NCBI GenBank assembly: GCA_025934485.1
Contig: JAICXX010000041.1
Coordinates: 1 to 38,012, forward strand
DNA length: 38,012 nt
Source: Chitinophagaceae bacterium
Lineage (GTDB): Bacteria > Bacteroidota > Bacteroidia > Chitinophagales > Chitinophagaceae
Direction of reading: 5' to 3'
The notes below the pieces were generated by a model. It did not search any database. It worked only from the letters and a program-made list of their open reading frames with translations, and was not told the origin of the DNA. The translations under genes and the position numbers were made by a program. Below, one piece after another: positions 15,413-23,245 of this stretch. Position 1 is the first letter of the stretch. The number at the start of each line of letters is the position of its first letter.

Positions 15413-15871
15413 TTATTGCCCTGTGGTTTTTCTTTCCTTGCTATAGACTTCCCATCCACCCGAACCCGAAGACCGCAACACGATCTTTTTCTCACTCGTT
15501 TCGAGTGTCACATAATAAGTGGTCTCGTCGTTGGAAGCCATTTCGAAAAGATCGGTGATCCAGCAATCGTTGTACTCGTTCTTGAGCGAAGCGAGCAGGT
15601 TGATCGGCAGCTGGTCGGAAGTGATGTTGCGGACTACCGCCTGGAGATCACCGTTACTATTATAGTATGCGAACATGATCTGACCGTTCAGCGTAAAGGT
15701 AGCTTTTGTCAAGGCATCTTTTTGCTCCCAAATGATATGCGTTGCAGTCGCGAAATCTTTCTTGAAATTGCGAACAGCCACCTGGTTCGAGGCGCCGTCA
15801 TTGTTGCCGGAAGCGAAAGCGCTTGCACCTATCATAAGCACGGTAGCGATGGATAAGAGAATCTTTTTCAT
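15413..15871 (-). CDS. small secreted PepSY-like protein
   Basis: Protein of 152 aa with a signal peptide (MKKILLSIATVLMIGASAFA). The start at 15871 is chosen because it opens that signal; an in-frame ATG at 15919 lies too far upstream. The mature part repeats the PepSY-like / DUF2874 pattern: FKKDFATATHIIWEQ, ATFTLNGQIMFAYYNSNGD, VVRNITSDQLP, ITDLFEMAS and a final VLRSSGSGGWEVYSK. In this fold the family has been compared with beta-lactamase-inhibitor-like domains, but function is unknown; periplasmic location is inferred. It is a paralogue of the protein at 19281-19742 (see there). It is a single-gene unit with its own strong terminator. Confidence 0.8.
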   Translation of the reverse strand: MKKILLSIATVLMIGASAFASGNNDGASNQVAVRNFKKDFATATHIIWEQKDALTKATFTLNGQIMFAYYNSNGDLQAVVRNITSDQLPINLLASLKNEYNDCWITDLFEMASNDETTYYVTLETSEKKIVLRSSGSGGWEVYSKERKTTGQ

Positions 15872-16233
15872 AAACGTTTTTTTATAAGTTTTAAATTTTG
15901 TCTTTTCTGTGAGCTCCACATATAAGAGACGCGAACTTTTGATCGATGTTGCAGCTAACTGAAAAAATTTTTTTTGCTGTCCTTTCTAAAGAGCTGCTCT
16001 ATCTCTATGACGCGGCAAAGCTATCTAAGGTTACAACCGGATACAAGCCAATATTGATCAGTGGCCGACGATGTTATCGAATGGTAAACAAACATGTTCC
16101 ACGGCAACGCATGTAGTTTTTCGTCGTCCGCTGAAAACCGTTATGGGCAAGGCTTAGCTCCGTTTTCTTAAGAAAAGTATAAAATGCCGGGCGAAGGTGT
16201 TAAACTTATTTTTCGGTAAATTGCAGGCTGGAA
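15872..16233. other. 362-nt divergent intergenic region
   Basis: This gap holds the promoters of the PepSY-like gene (minus) and of the ACP phosphodiesterase gene (plus). No exact TAnnTTTG was found for the minus gene. For the plus gene, TAAATTGC at 16217-16224 is a weak -7 candidate 9 nt before the ATG. TTTTCTTAAGAAAA at 16163-16176 is a perfect 14-bp palindrome that might bind a regulator. No coding content is evident. Confidence 0.5.
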
Positions 16234-16824
16234 ATGAATTATCTCGCACACGCCTATTTATCGTTCGGATTACCGGCGATAACCGTTGGAAACCTGATCA
16301 GTGATTTTGTCAAGGGAAAGCAGAAGTTCACGTATCCCGCGGCAATCCAGCAAGGCATTGTTTTACACCGGGCTATCGATACATTCACCGATACGCATGC
16401 GATCACCCGGCAGGCAAAGACTTTTTTCCGGGAGCCTTACGGGCTTTATGCCGGTCCGCTGGTCGATGTGGCGTATGATCATTTTTTGGCGGTCGACCCG
16501 GTGATCCCCGATCTCAAAGCATTCGCACAACAGACTTATAAGCAGGTAGAGGAGAACGGGGCATTTTTGCCGGAACGTTTCGCCAGGATGTTCTTTTATA
16601 TGCGTACGCAGGACTGGCTTTATAATTATCGCTACCGGCAGGGCATCCTCGATTCCTTTTCCGGCCTGGCCCGGCGGGCAACCTATATGGGCAGCGCGGA
16701 AGCGGCCGGGCGGCTCTTCGAAACGCATTATACCCAGTTACAGGCCTGCTACCGGGAATTCTTTCCCGAACTGAAGGACTTCGCCTCAGGAACCTTACAA
16801 CAATTGCTGCATGAAAATGATTAA
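16234..16824 (+). CDS. acpH: acyl carrier protein phosphodiesterase-like protein
   Basis: Predicted to remove the 4'-phosphopantetheine arm from holo-ACP, recycling it in the cytoplasm. Protein of 196 aa matching the AcpH family: MNYLAHAYLSF at the start, GNLISDFVKG at 19-28, GIVLHRAIDTFTDTH at 41-55 with the metal-binding His and Asp, GPLVDVAYDHFLA further on, and LARRATYMG. The family has an HD-like helical fold. It begins a plus-strand run with DUF2911 (28-nt gap) and asnB. The gene symbol is by family resemblance; in Bacteroidota the activity is not well tested. Confidence 0.88.
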   Translation: MNYLAHAYLSFGLPAITVGNLISDFVKGKQKFTYPAAIQQGIVLHRAIDTFTDTHAITRQAKTFFREPYGLYAGPLVDVAYDHFLAVDPVIPDLKAFAQQTYKQVEENGAFLPERFARMFFYMRTQDWLYNYRYRQGILDSFSGLARRATYMGSAEAAGRLFETHYTQLQACYREFFPELKDFASGTLQQLLHEND

Positions 16825-16840
16825 TTCCCTGCAGGCGGCT

Positions 16841-16848
16841 TAATTTTG
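16841..16848 (+). promoter_or_regulatory. -7 promoter element TAATTTTG close to the DUF2911 start
   Basis: Exact TAnnTTTG match ending only 4 nt before the ATG at 16853, in the 28-nt gap after acpH. A transcript from here would be leaderless. No -33 TTG at usual spacing. Confidence 0.45.
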
Positions 16849-16852
16849 TAAT

Positions 16853-17419
16853 ATGAAGAAGCTCGTCCTTTTAGCCGGATTACTGTTGGGAATGATTTTG
16901 TTGCGGGCGCAGGCACCGGCTACAACGTCGCCTTTGGACAACTCTCCGCTCGATATGAGCTATTATCCGGTAAACTATCCGGTTCTCAAGGTGCAGGACA
17001 AGATCAACGAACCGTTGATCGCCAGGGTAGTGTATAGCCGGCCGCAGAAACGGGGTCGGAAATTGTTCGGAGATCTCATCAGTTATGGACAGGTGTGGCG
17101 GCTGGGAGCCAATGAAGCGACGGAGATCGAATTCTTCAAAGATGTAAAGATCGACACCAAAGTCATCAAAAAAGGCCGTTATACACTGTATGCGCTGGTA
17201 AATGAGGATAAATGGATCCTGATCTTCAATAAAGAAACAGATACCTGGGGCGCCTTCCGGTACGATTCCGCAAAGGATATCCTGCGGGCTACCGTGCCGG
17301 TAGAAAAACAGGACACCATCACCGAAGCATTTTCCATCGCTTTTCAAAAAGACCAGAAGGGCGCCGATCTCGTAATCGTCTGGGACGATGTCCTCGTGCG
17401 GCTTCCCATTACCTGGTAA
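16853..17419 (+). CDS. DUF2911 domain-containing exported protein
   Basis: Exported protein of 188 aa: signal peptide MKKLVLLAGLLLGMILL to about RAQA, followed by the DUF2911 domain (about 45-185). The family pattern is visible: ARVVYSRPQKRGRKLFGDL, YGQVWRLGANEATEIEFF, IKKGRYTLYALVNEDKWILIFN split by the turn after GRYTLYAL, and DLVIVWDDVLVRLPI at the end. Function is unknown; the family is common in Bacteroidota and usually periplasmic. It stands 14 nt before asnB and 28 nt after acpH and may be read from the acpH promoter or its own leaderless promoter. Confidence 0.9.
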   Translation: MKKLVLLAGLLLGMILLRAQAPATTSPLDNSPLDMSYYPVNYPVLKVQDKINEPLIARVVYSRPQKRGRKLFGDLISYGQVWRLGANEATEIEFFKDVKIDTKVIKKGRYTLYALVNEDKWILIFNKETDTWGAFRYDSAKDILRATVPVEKQDTITEAFSIAFQKDQKGADLVIVWDDVLVRLPITW

Positions 17420-17433
17420 AACTATCCGTCTAT

Positions 17434-19284
17434 ATGTGTGGTATCGCAGGCATCCTTAGCGCCGACACGGCAAAAATATCGGATGAGCGGCTGAAAAAAA
17501 TGACGGCCGCCCTTGCCCATCGCGGGCCGGATGACGACCGGGCATGGATCAGCGCGTCCGGGCTTGCAGGGCTGGGACATCGCAGGCTTTCGATCATCGA
17601 TCTTACCAGCGCCGGTGACCAACCGATGCATTACCTGGATCGCTATACGATCGTCCACAACGGGGAGATCTATAACTATCCCGAGATTCGCAGTCTCCTG
17701 CAGTCGAAGGGATATGTTTTCCGAAGCAAAACGGATACAGAGGTAATCCTCGCGGCCTATGCCCATTTTGGCAACGACTGTGTGCTTCACTTCGACGGCA
17801 TGTTTGCCTTCGCCATCTGGGACGAACAGGAAAAGACGCTTTTCCTTGCCCGCGACCGGTTTGGCGAAAAACCGCTTTTTATTTACCGCGATGGGGATCA
17901 ATTCCTTTTTGCCAGTGAGATGAAGGCCCTTTGGGCAGCCGGCGCTCCGAAGAAAGACAACGCCCGAATGCTGTTCAATTTTCTCACCATTGGCTATACC
18001 CAGAGCCCCATGGACAGTACGGAGACATTCTTTGAAAACATCTTTAAGCTGCCGGCACGGTCCTTTCTCGTTTACCGGCCGTTAGAAGATTCCCTGGAGG
18101 TCGCCCCGTACTGGGACATCGAGGTCGCCAACACGCGGCATATCGGCGAGCAGGAGGCTGTCGACACCTTTTGCCAGCTGTTCGATACTTCGGTGACCCG
18201 GCGGTTGCGGAGTGATGTCCGGCTGGGCACCAGTGTCAGCGGAGGGCTGGACAGTTCCTGCGTCGTAGAGAGCATTTTGCGTCACTCCGATGTTGCGAAG
18301 CCGCTACCGACGTTTTCCGCGCTTTTCCCGGGTTACGAAAAAGACGAATCCAGCTATGTCCGCCTGCTCGCTGAGCATTTTCCGATGGAAAATCATCCCA
18401 TCACACCCACAGCCCAGGATCTCATCCGCGATCTCGAGCGCCTGGCGTGGCACCAGGAAGAGCCCTTCCTGTCCGCGAGTATCTATGCCCAATTCCAGGT
18501 ATATGGTCTTGCGGCGACGCAGGGCATCAAAGTCATACTCGACGGACAGGGCGCAGACGAAGTACTGGCCGGCTATTCCAAATACTATGGCAGATTTTGG
18601 CAGGAATTGTATCGACAAGATAAAAGATCCTTAGCGCCGGAGCTGGCCGCGGCGCGGGAGGCAGGGATCACCGAACCCTGGACCTGGAAGAACCGGCTGG
18701 CTGCGAAATACCCTTCGTATGCCGCCATGTACCTTAGAAGACAGCGAAAGGCACAACAACGGCGAAACAGCGACCTCTCGCGCGGTTTCGTGCAGCAGTG
18801 GGGCAAATCCTACTACATGCTCCCGCACATCGAAGGACTGGGCGGGATTCTCTATTACAATACCTTTATGAACGGAATGGAAGAGCTGCTGCGGTATGCC
18901 GACCGTAATGCCATGGCACATGGAGTCGAGACGCGACTGGCCTTTCTGAGCCATGAGCTGGTTGAATTTGTGTTCTCGCTGCCATCCCATTTCAAGATCA
19001 GGCAAGGATGGACAAAATGGCTATTGCGAAAAAGCATGGAAGACCGGCTGCCGGCTGCCATCGCTTGGCGCCGCGACAAAATAGGATATGAACCGCCGCA
19101 ACGGCTCTGGATGCAGGACCCCATGCTGCAAGAGTATATCCATGAGGCACGCCGCAAACTCGTGAAGGCGAACATCCTCGCGCCCGGCGTTCTGGGCAAA
19201 AAAATTCAGCCGCAGGATGTCCATGCGGCTGAAAATTGCGATTGGCGTTATCTCGTTACGGCAGCTTGTATGGGCGCGTATTAG
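17434..19284 (+). CDS. asnB: asparagine synthase (glutamine-hydrolyzing)
   Basis: Makes asparagine from aspartate, glutamine and ATP in the cytoplasm. Protein of 616 aa, as usual for the bacterial family. The N-terminal glutaminase begins MCGIAGIL, with Cys2 as nucleophile after Met removal, and holds AHRGPDD, GHRRLSIIDL, VHNGEIYNY and DTEV. The synthetase half carries the ATP PP-loop SGGLDSS at 269-275 and later DGQGADEVLAGY and VETRLAFLSHELVEF. Some AsnB-like proteins modify peptidoglycan or exopolysaccharide precursors instead; free asparagine synthesis is the default. It follows DUF2911 by 14 nt. Its stop codon overlaps that of the convergent PepSY-like gene. Confidence 0.95.
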   Translation: MCGIAGILSADTAKISDERLKKMTAALAHRGPDDDRAWISASGLAGLGHRRLSIIDLTSAGDQPMHYLDRYTIVHNGEIYNYPEIRSLLQSKGYVFRSKTDTEVILAAYAHFGNDCVLHFDGMFAFAIWDEQEKTLFLARDRFGEKPLFIYRDGDQFLFASEMKALWAAGAPKKDNARMLFNFLTIGYTQSPMDSTETFFENIFKLPARSFLVYRPLEDSLEVAPYWDIEVANTRHIGEQEAVDTFCQLFDTSVTRRLRSDVRLGTSVSGGLDSSCVVESILRHSDVAKPLPTFSALFPGYEKDESSYVRLLAEHFPMENHPITPTAQDLIRDLERLAWHQEEPFLSASIYAQFQVYGLAATQGIKVILDGQGADEVLAGYSKYYGRFWQELYRQDKRSLAPELAAAREAGITEPWTWKNRLAAKYPSYAAMYLRRQRKAQQRRNSDLSRGFVQQWGKSYYMLPHIEGLGGILYYNTFMNGMEELLRYADRNAMAHGVETRLAFLSHELVEFVFSLPSHFKIRQGWTKWLLRKSMEDRLPAAIAWRRDKIGYEPPQRLWMQDPMLQEYIHEARRKLVKANILAPGVLGKKIQPQDVHAAENCDWRYLVTAACMGAY

Positions 19285-19742
19285 GCTTTCTTGTATTTCT
19301 CTACCACTTGTAAGTTGCCATCGATGTTGGAGCGGACCGTGATCCATTGGGTCGCATCCTGCAATTTGATGTAATACTCTACCGACGACTCGGTAGCCAT
19401 TTCCGTCACGCCGAAGACCGTTTTGTCGGGGAATTTTTTCTGAAGGCGGCAGAGGATGGTCACAGGCAGATTCCTTTCTCCATAATAACGCAGCGAGTTG
19501 ACGAAATTCCCGTCCTTATCGTATTCTACCTTGGTAAGAATATCACCCTGATGGAAATTGACAACATATTTATCGCCCTGTTCCGCCCAGACGACCTGCT
19601 GTGCATCGGGGAAGGTCTGTTTAAATATCTGCAGCAGCTTATCGCTGATGCCGAGCGTTTCCGCTGCGAAGGCCCCTGCGGAGAAGACCAGCAGGCAGAG
19701 CGCCGTGATGAACGTTTTTCTGATCGAATGGTGCGGTGTCAT
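19281..19742 (-). CDS. small secreted PepSY-like protein, second copy
   Basis: Protein of 153 aa with signal peptide (MTPHHSIRKTFITALCLLVF to about FAAE). The mature part has the PepSY-like pattern: LLQIFKQTFPDAQQVVWAEQ, FHQGDILTKVEYDKDGNFV, LRYYGERNLPVTILCRL, VFGVTEMA, VEYYIKLQDATQWITV and a final NLQVVEKYKKA. It aligns over its full length with the protein at 15413-15871 (F..x..A..V.W, then Y...G, a LP turn, V.E.A or DLFEMA, and a C-terminal V.....G...V..K), so the two are paralogues 3.4 kb apart on the same strand. The periplasmic role is unknown. Its last four bases overlap the asnB end. Confidence 0.8.
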   Translation of the reverse strand: MTPHHSIRKTFITALCLLVFSAGAFAAETLGISDKLLQIFKQTFPDAQQVVWAEQGDKYVVNFHQGDILTKVEYDKDGNFVNSLRYYGERNLPVTILCRLQKKFPDKTVFGVTEMATESSVEYYIKLQDATQWITVRSNIDGNLQVVEKYKKA

Positions 19743-20019
19743 AACTTCTAGTTTAAGAATAGCGTAATATGATTTGTTCGGTTGCTGAGATAAAACTACT
19801 ATGGTCCAACGCTGAAGTCAAGCGAATCTACATCTCCGGTAATCCGTTATAGACATGGGTTTTAGCGCCATGTTAATCGGTTTCACCCAACAACGTAAAA
19901 AAGACGACCAAACGCGGCAAATGTTGCTTGAAGCAGAAAAAATCGTGTTGTACGGTAGCGGTTAAGTTTTTGTTAAACTGGATAACGTGTGATGAACGGC
20001 GTGTATGCGAATCCCTTTG

Positions 20020-20027
20020 TATCTTTA
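20020..20027 (+). promoter_or_regulatory. -7-like element TATCTTTA before the trans-sulfuration gene
   Basis: Seven of eight bases match TAnnTTTG, ending 4 nt before the ATG at 20032. No -33 TTG at the usual distance and no SAM-riboswitch-like structure was seen in the 289-nt gap. Confidence 0.35.
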
Positions 20028-20031
20028 AGGG

Positions 20032-21180
20032 ATGAAACTTTCTACCAAACTTATACATGCGGGCGTGGAACCCGATCCAACCACGGGTGCTATCATGACC
20101 CCGATCTATCAGACATCTACTTATGTGCAAAGTGCACCCGGGGTGAACAAAGGTTATGAGTATGCCCGTTCGCAGAATCCGACGCGTTTTGCCCTCGAGT
20201 CCGCGCTGGCGCATATCGAGAATGGTAAACACGGCTTGTGTTTCGGTAGCGGGGTAGCGGCTACGGATGCAGTACTGCGTCTGCTGGTCCCCGGCGACGA
20301 GGTCATCGCAGCCAACGATATGTATGGCGGCACCTACAGGCTCTTCACGAAGATCTTCGAAAAGATGGGCATCAAATTCCATTTCGTGAACATGCAGGAT
20401 GCATCGGCAATCCGGCCTTACATTAATAAGAAAACGAAACTTATCTGGGCGGAGACGCCAACGAATCCGCTGATGAATATCGTGGATATCGCCGCACTCG
20501 CCAAAGTCGGACGGGCGGAAGCGGGCCGGGAGATCCTCCTCTGTGTAGACAACACCTTTGCCTCCCCTTATTTACAGAACCCGCTCGATCTCGGCGCCGA
20601 CATCGTCCTGCATTCCGCGACCAAATATCTCGGGGGGCATAGCGACGTGATCCACGGCTGCCTGGTGATGAACAGCGATGAATTGCGGGAAAAACTTTAT
20701 TTCATTCAAAAAAGCTGTGGCGCGGTTCCGGGTCCGCAGGATTGTTTTTTGGTTCTGCGCGGTATAAAGACCCTGCATGTAAGAATGGATAGGCATTGTC
20801 TCAACGGAGAGGCTATCGCTCATTTTCTGCGCGAACACTCCAAAGTCGGCAAGGTCTATTGGTGTGGGTTCCCCGATCATCCGGGCTACGGCGTCGCCAG
20901 CAAGCAGATGCGGGGTTTCGGTGGCATGATGAGCTTTACATTGAAAGACGATAGTGTCGAGGCAGCCAAAAAGTTGCTTTCGTCCACCCATGTCTTTGCC
21001 CTGGCCGAAAGTCTGGGCGGTGTAGAATCGCTGATCAATCATCCAGCCAGCATGACGCATGCATCGATTCCCCGTGAAGAGCGGTTAAAAAACGGGTTGA
21101 GCGATTCACTGATCCGGCTCAGCGTGGGTATCGAAGATGTAGACGACCTGAAAGAAGACCTGCGGCAGGCCATCGGATAG
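20032..21180 (+). CDS. cystathionine gamma-synthase / trans-sulfuration PLP enzyme
   Basis: PLP enzyme of 382 aa, cytoplasmic, in the Cys/Met metabolism family. PLP is bound at Lys198 in HSATKYLGGHSDV, with CVDNTFASPYLQNPL before it and the substrate-site region YARSQNPTR at 44-52 and FGSGVAATDAVL at 71-82. The last part holds AESLGGVESLINHPASMTHASI and RLSVGIEDVDDL. It could act as cystathionine gamma-synthase (metB), gamma-lyase, or methionine gamma-lyase; sequence alone does not separate these, so no symbol is given. It is the first gene of an operon with the TIGR02757 gene 2 nt later. No SAM-dependent riboswitch was recognised upstream. Confidence 0.93.
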   Translation: MKLSTKLIHAGVEPDPTTGAIMTPIYQTSTYVQSAPGVNKGYEYARSQNPTRFALESALAHIENGKHGLCFGSGVAATDAVLRLLVPGDEVIAANDMYGGTYRLFTKIFEKMGIKFHFVNMQDASAIRPYINKKTKLIWAETPTNPLMNIVDIAALAKVGRAEAGREILLCVDNTFASPYLQNPLDLGADIVLHSATKYLGGHSDVIHGCLVMNSDELREKLYFIQKSCGAVPGPQDCFLVLRGIKTLHVRMDRHCLNGEAIAHFLREHSKVGKVYWCGFPDHPGYGVASKQMRGFGGMMSFTLKDDSVEAAKKLLSSTHVFALAESLGGVESLINHPASMTHASIPREERLKNGLSDSLIRLSVGIEDVDDLKEDLRQAIG

Positions 21181-21182
21181 CT

Positions 21183-22097
21183 ATGAGCCCACGAAAAATA
21201 CCCGCCGATCTACAGGCGTTCCTGGACAAAAAGGTCGTGGAATACAATCGTCCATCCTTTATTATAGACGATCCTGTAAGCATTCCGCATCGGTTCAGCC
21301 GGCGGCAGGACATCGAGATCGCCGGTTTTTTTACAGCGATCTTTTCTTGGGGCAACCGCACCACCATCATTAAAAAGACAAAGGAGTTGATGCGGCTTAT
21401 GGATAATGCGCCTTTTGATTTTGTCCTGCAACACCAGGAAACGGATCTCAAAAGGATGCTGGATTTCCGGCACCGGACATTCAATGCAACGGACCTGCTT
21501 TATTTTATTGCCTTTTTGCGGCATCATTATAATCATTATGACTCGCTGGAGGACGCATTTTTGCGACCCTGGGAAACGGCAGGCGACGGTTCGGACCCAA
21601 GGTCCGGGACGGTTGCTGCTGATGGCTGGCAGGCGGAGCGGGCGTTATCGGCGTTCTATCACTATTTCTTCTCTCTCGACAGGCCTTTCGCCGAGGACCA
21701 GGAAGAAAAAATAGGCCCTCGTCGCAAGCCGGCTAATGATTGGCCTTCGGCCGGAAGATCTCCGATCCTCGTGCCACCCCGCACCCGGAAGCATATCGCC
21801 TCGCCGGAGAAACATTCGAGCTGCAAACGGATCAATATGTTTTTGCGGTGGATGGTGCGCAACGATGGGAACGGTGTAGACTTCGGCCTTTGGCGCCGGA
21901 TACCGATGGCGCAGCTGATCTGCCCGTTAGACCTTCATGTTGCGCGGGTGGCTAAAAAACTCGGTGTGCTGCACCGAAAGCAGTCCGATTGGACGGCGGC
22001 GCTGGAGCTCACACAACAGCTGGCGTTATTGGATCCTGACGATCCTACGAAGTATGACTTCGCCCTTTTTGGGTTGGGAGTAATGGAAAAATTCTGA
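21183..22097 (+). CDS. TIGR02757 family protein
   Basis: Protein of 304 aa of the uncharacterised TIGR02757 family, cytoplasmic. Conserved segments are LQAFLDKKVVEYNRPSFI, DDPVSIPHRFSRRQDIEIA, GFFTAIFSWGNRTTII, FNATDLLYFIAFLRHH, the Cys-containing CKRINMFLRWMVR and PLDLHVARVAKKLG near the end. The family has weak similarity to the helix-hairpin-helix DNA glycosylase fold, which is an inference only. Between residues about 130 and 200 two segments look atypical: a Gly/Ser/Asp stretch (WETAGDGSDPRSG) and a basic, Pro-rich stretch (KIGPRRKPANDWPSAGRSP). The second is encoded by DNA carrying ggctaa-N5-ggccttcggcc, as in the repeat at the window start. It lies in one operon with the genes on both sides. 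Confidence 0.88.
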   Translation: MSPRKIPADLQAFLDKKVVEYNRPSFIIDDPVSIPHRFSRRQDIEIAGFFTAIFSWGNRTTIIKKTKELMRLMDNAPFDFVLQHQETDLKRMLDFRHRTFNATDLLYFIAFLRHHYNHYDSLEDAFLRPWETAGDGSDPRSGTVAADGWQAERALSAFYHYFFSLDRPFAEDQEEKIGPRRKPANDWPSAGRSPILVPPRTRKHIASPEKHSSCKRINMFLRWMVRNDGNGVDFGLWRRIPMAQLICPLDLHVARVAKKLGVLHRKQSDWTAALELTQQLALLDPDDPTKYDFALFGLGVMEKF

Positions 22098-22101
22098 GCT
22101 T

Positions 22102-22476
22102 ATGGATACGACGCTATTGATAGCAGATCTGAACCGGGTCTATGGGTGGGAGCTGGTGGTTACCTGTCGGGGCGTGGAACCAGGTGACGCTTCGGGCGCC
22201 GGGTCGTCTGACGAAAACGAGCTCGAGAACCAGCTTGCGGAGAAGATCAACATCATGATCCAGCGGGATTTCGAAGCGCTGGTGCAGCTGCTTTACCGGA
22301 TCGATGTATCCGAAAAGCGGTTACGGGGAATCCTCGATTCGGATACAGGGGAAGACGCCGGAAGGATCATCGCGCGGCTGATCATGGAACGGCAATGGCA
22401 AAAGATCGAGAGCCAGCGGCGCTATCGCCGGGACAATGCCGGTTCGGACGATGACACGGGCGTGGAGCGATGGTGA
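22102..22476 (+). CDS. small conserved hypothetical protein
   Basis: Protein of 124 aa, not assigned to a named family by me. The core is MDTTLLIADLNRVYGW, a Gly/Ser/Glu linker (GDASGAGSSDENEL), then a helical part (ALVQLLYRIDVSEKRLRGIL, DTGEDAGRIIARLIMERQ) and a polar C-terminus. No signal or membrane segment. It starts 4 nt after the TIGR02757 gene on the same strand and so probably belongs to that operon. Similar short acidic proteins are common in Bacteroidota; the function is unknown. Confidence 0.75.
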   Translation: MDTTLLIADLNRVYGWELVVTCRGVEPGDASGAGSSDENELENQLAEKINIMIQRDFEALVQLLYRIDVSEKRLRGILDSDTGEDAGRIIARLIMERQWQKIESQRRYRRDNAGSDDDTGVERW

Positions 22477-22524
22477 GGGGGTTGGCCGCGGCGGTGACAG
22501 CCGGGACGAAGACTTGTACCAGGC

Positions 22525-23196
22525 CTATCGGGCCGTTTTCTCGAACATGAGGTCCTTCACCTTCTCTTTGTCGTCCTTTTCCTTCTTCAGATCGAACATC
22601 GTTCCGAAGACATGATCCCAGATGGTGCTGCTGACGCCGAAACCTTTGCCTTCATCCTTATAATGATGCAGGTGATGATTGCGCCAGAGGGGTTTCATCC
22701 ACTTGAAGGGGGGATTCCAGGCGTGGATCGCATAGTGCATGCTGCCATAGAGCAGATAACCGAGCAGGAACCCCGGGAAGAACATGAAACCGGTGGCGCC
22801 CAGGATCAGGCGGAAAACGGAAAAAAGCAATGAAGCGAGGATCAGGCTGGGCACCGGCGGCATGAACAGGCGTTCTTTATCCCGCGGATAGTGGTGGTGG
22901 TTGCCATGCATGATATAGATCACCTTTTGGGCCTTGGGGCTTTCCGACACCCAATGGAAAACGAACCGGTGCATAATGTATTCAAAAAACGTCCAGGAGA
23001 ACATCCCGACGAAAAAGATCAACAGGATGTAGGGGACCGAGTAGCCATATTTTGCCCCGCTATAATACAACGAGAAAGCGATGATGGGTATATACATCCC
23101 CCAGATCACCAGCGGGTGGGTCTTCGTCAACATCTCAAGATATTGATTCTTAAACAACTGTGCCTGCCCTTTATTATGGATCTTTTCGAATTTCAT
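22525..23196 (-). CDS. fatty acid hydroxylase superfamily protein (Scs7-like)
   Basis: Membrane di-iron hydroxylase of 223 aa. Eight-histidine-type boxes are visible: HRFVFH (76-81), HGNHHH (97-102), HYAIH (154-158) and HHLHH (174-178), between hydrophobic segments at about 30-48, 53-72, 117-135 and 138-150. The spacing and HG-HH-YP-D context (HGNHHHYPRDKERL) resemble fatty-acid 2-hydroxylases that act on sphingolipid acyl chains, and Bacteroidota of this group make sphingolipids, so that role is a sound inference. It has its own -7 promoter (TATTTTTG) 20 nt upstream, and lies 49 nt after the serine hydrolase on the same strand. Confidence 0.88.
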   Translation of the reverse strand: MKFEKIHNKGQAQLFKNQYLEMLTKTHPLVIWGMYIPIIAFSLYYSGAKYGYSVPYILLIFFVGMFSWTFFEYIMHRFVFHWVSESPKAQKVIYIMHGNHHHYPRDKERLFMPPVPSLILASLLFSVFRLILGATGFMFFPGFLLGYLLYGSMHYAIHAWNPPFKWMKPLWRNHHLHHYKDEGKGFGVSSTIWDHVFGTMFDLKKEKDDKEKVKDLMFEKTAR

Positions 23197-23216
23197 GATT
23201 GCCGCTATTGACGGTA

Positions 23217-23224
23217 CAAAAATA
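23217..23224 (-). promoter_or_regulatory. -7 promoter element TATTTTTG before the fatty acid hydroxylase gene
   Basis: Exact TAnnTTTG match on the minus strand ending 20 nt before the ATG at 23196, in the 49-nt gap after the serine hydrolase gene. Confidence 0.5.
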
Positions 23225-23245
23225 CGAAAACCCCCGACACGCCGC

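Noticed and set aside
19743..20031. SAM riboswitch upstream of the trans-sulfuration gene
   Set aside because: No matching stem pattern was seen, and the likely promoter lies 4 nt from the start codon, leaving no leader.
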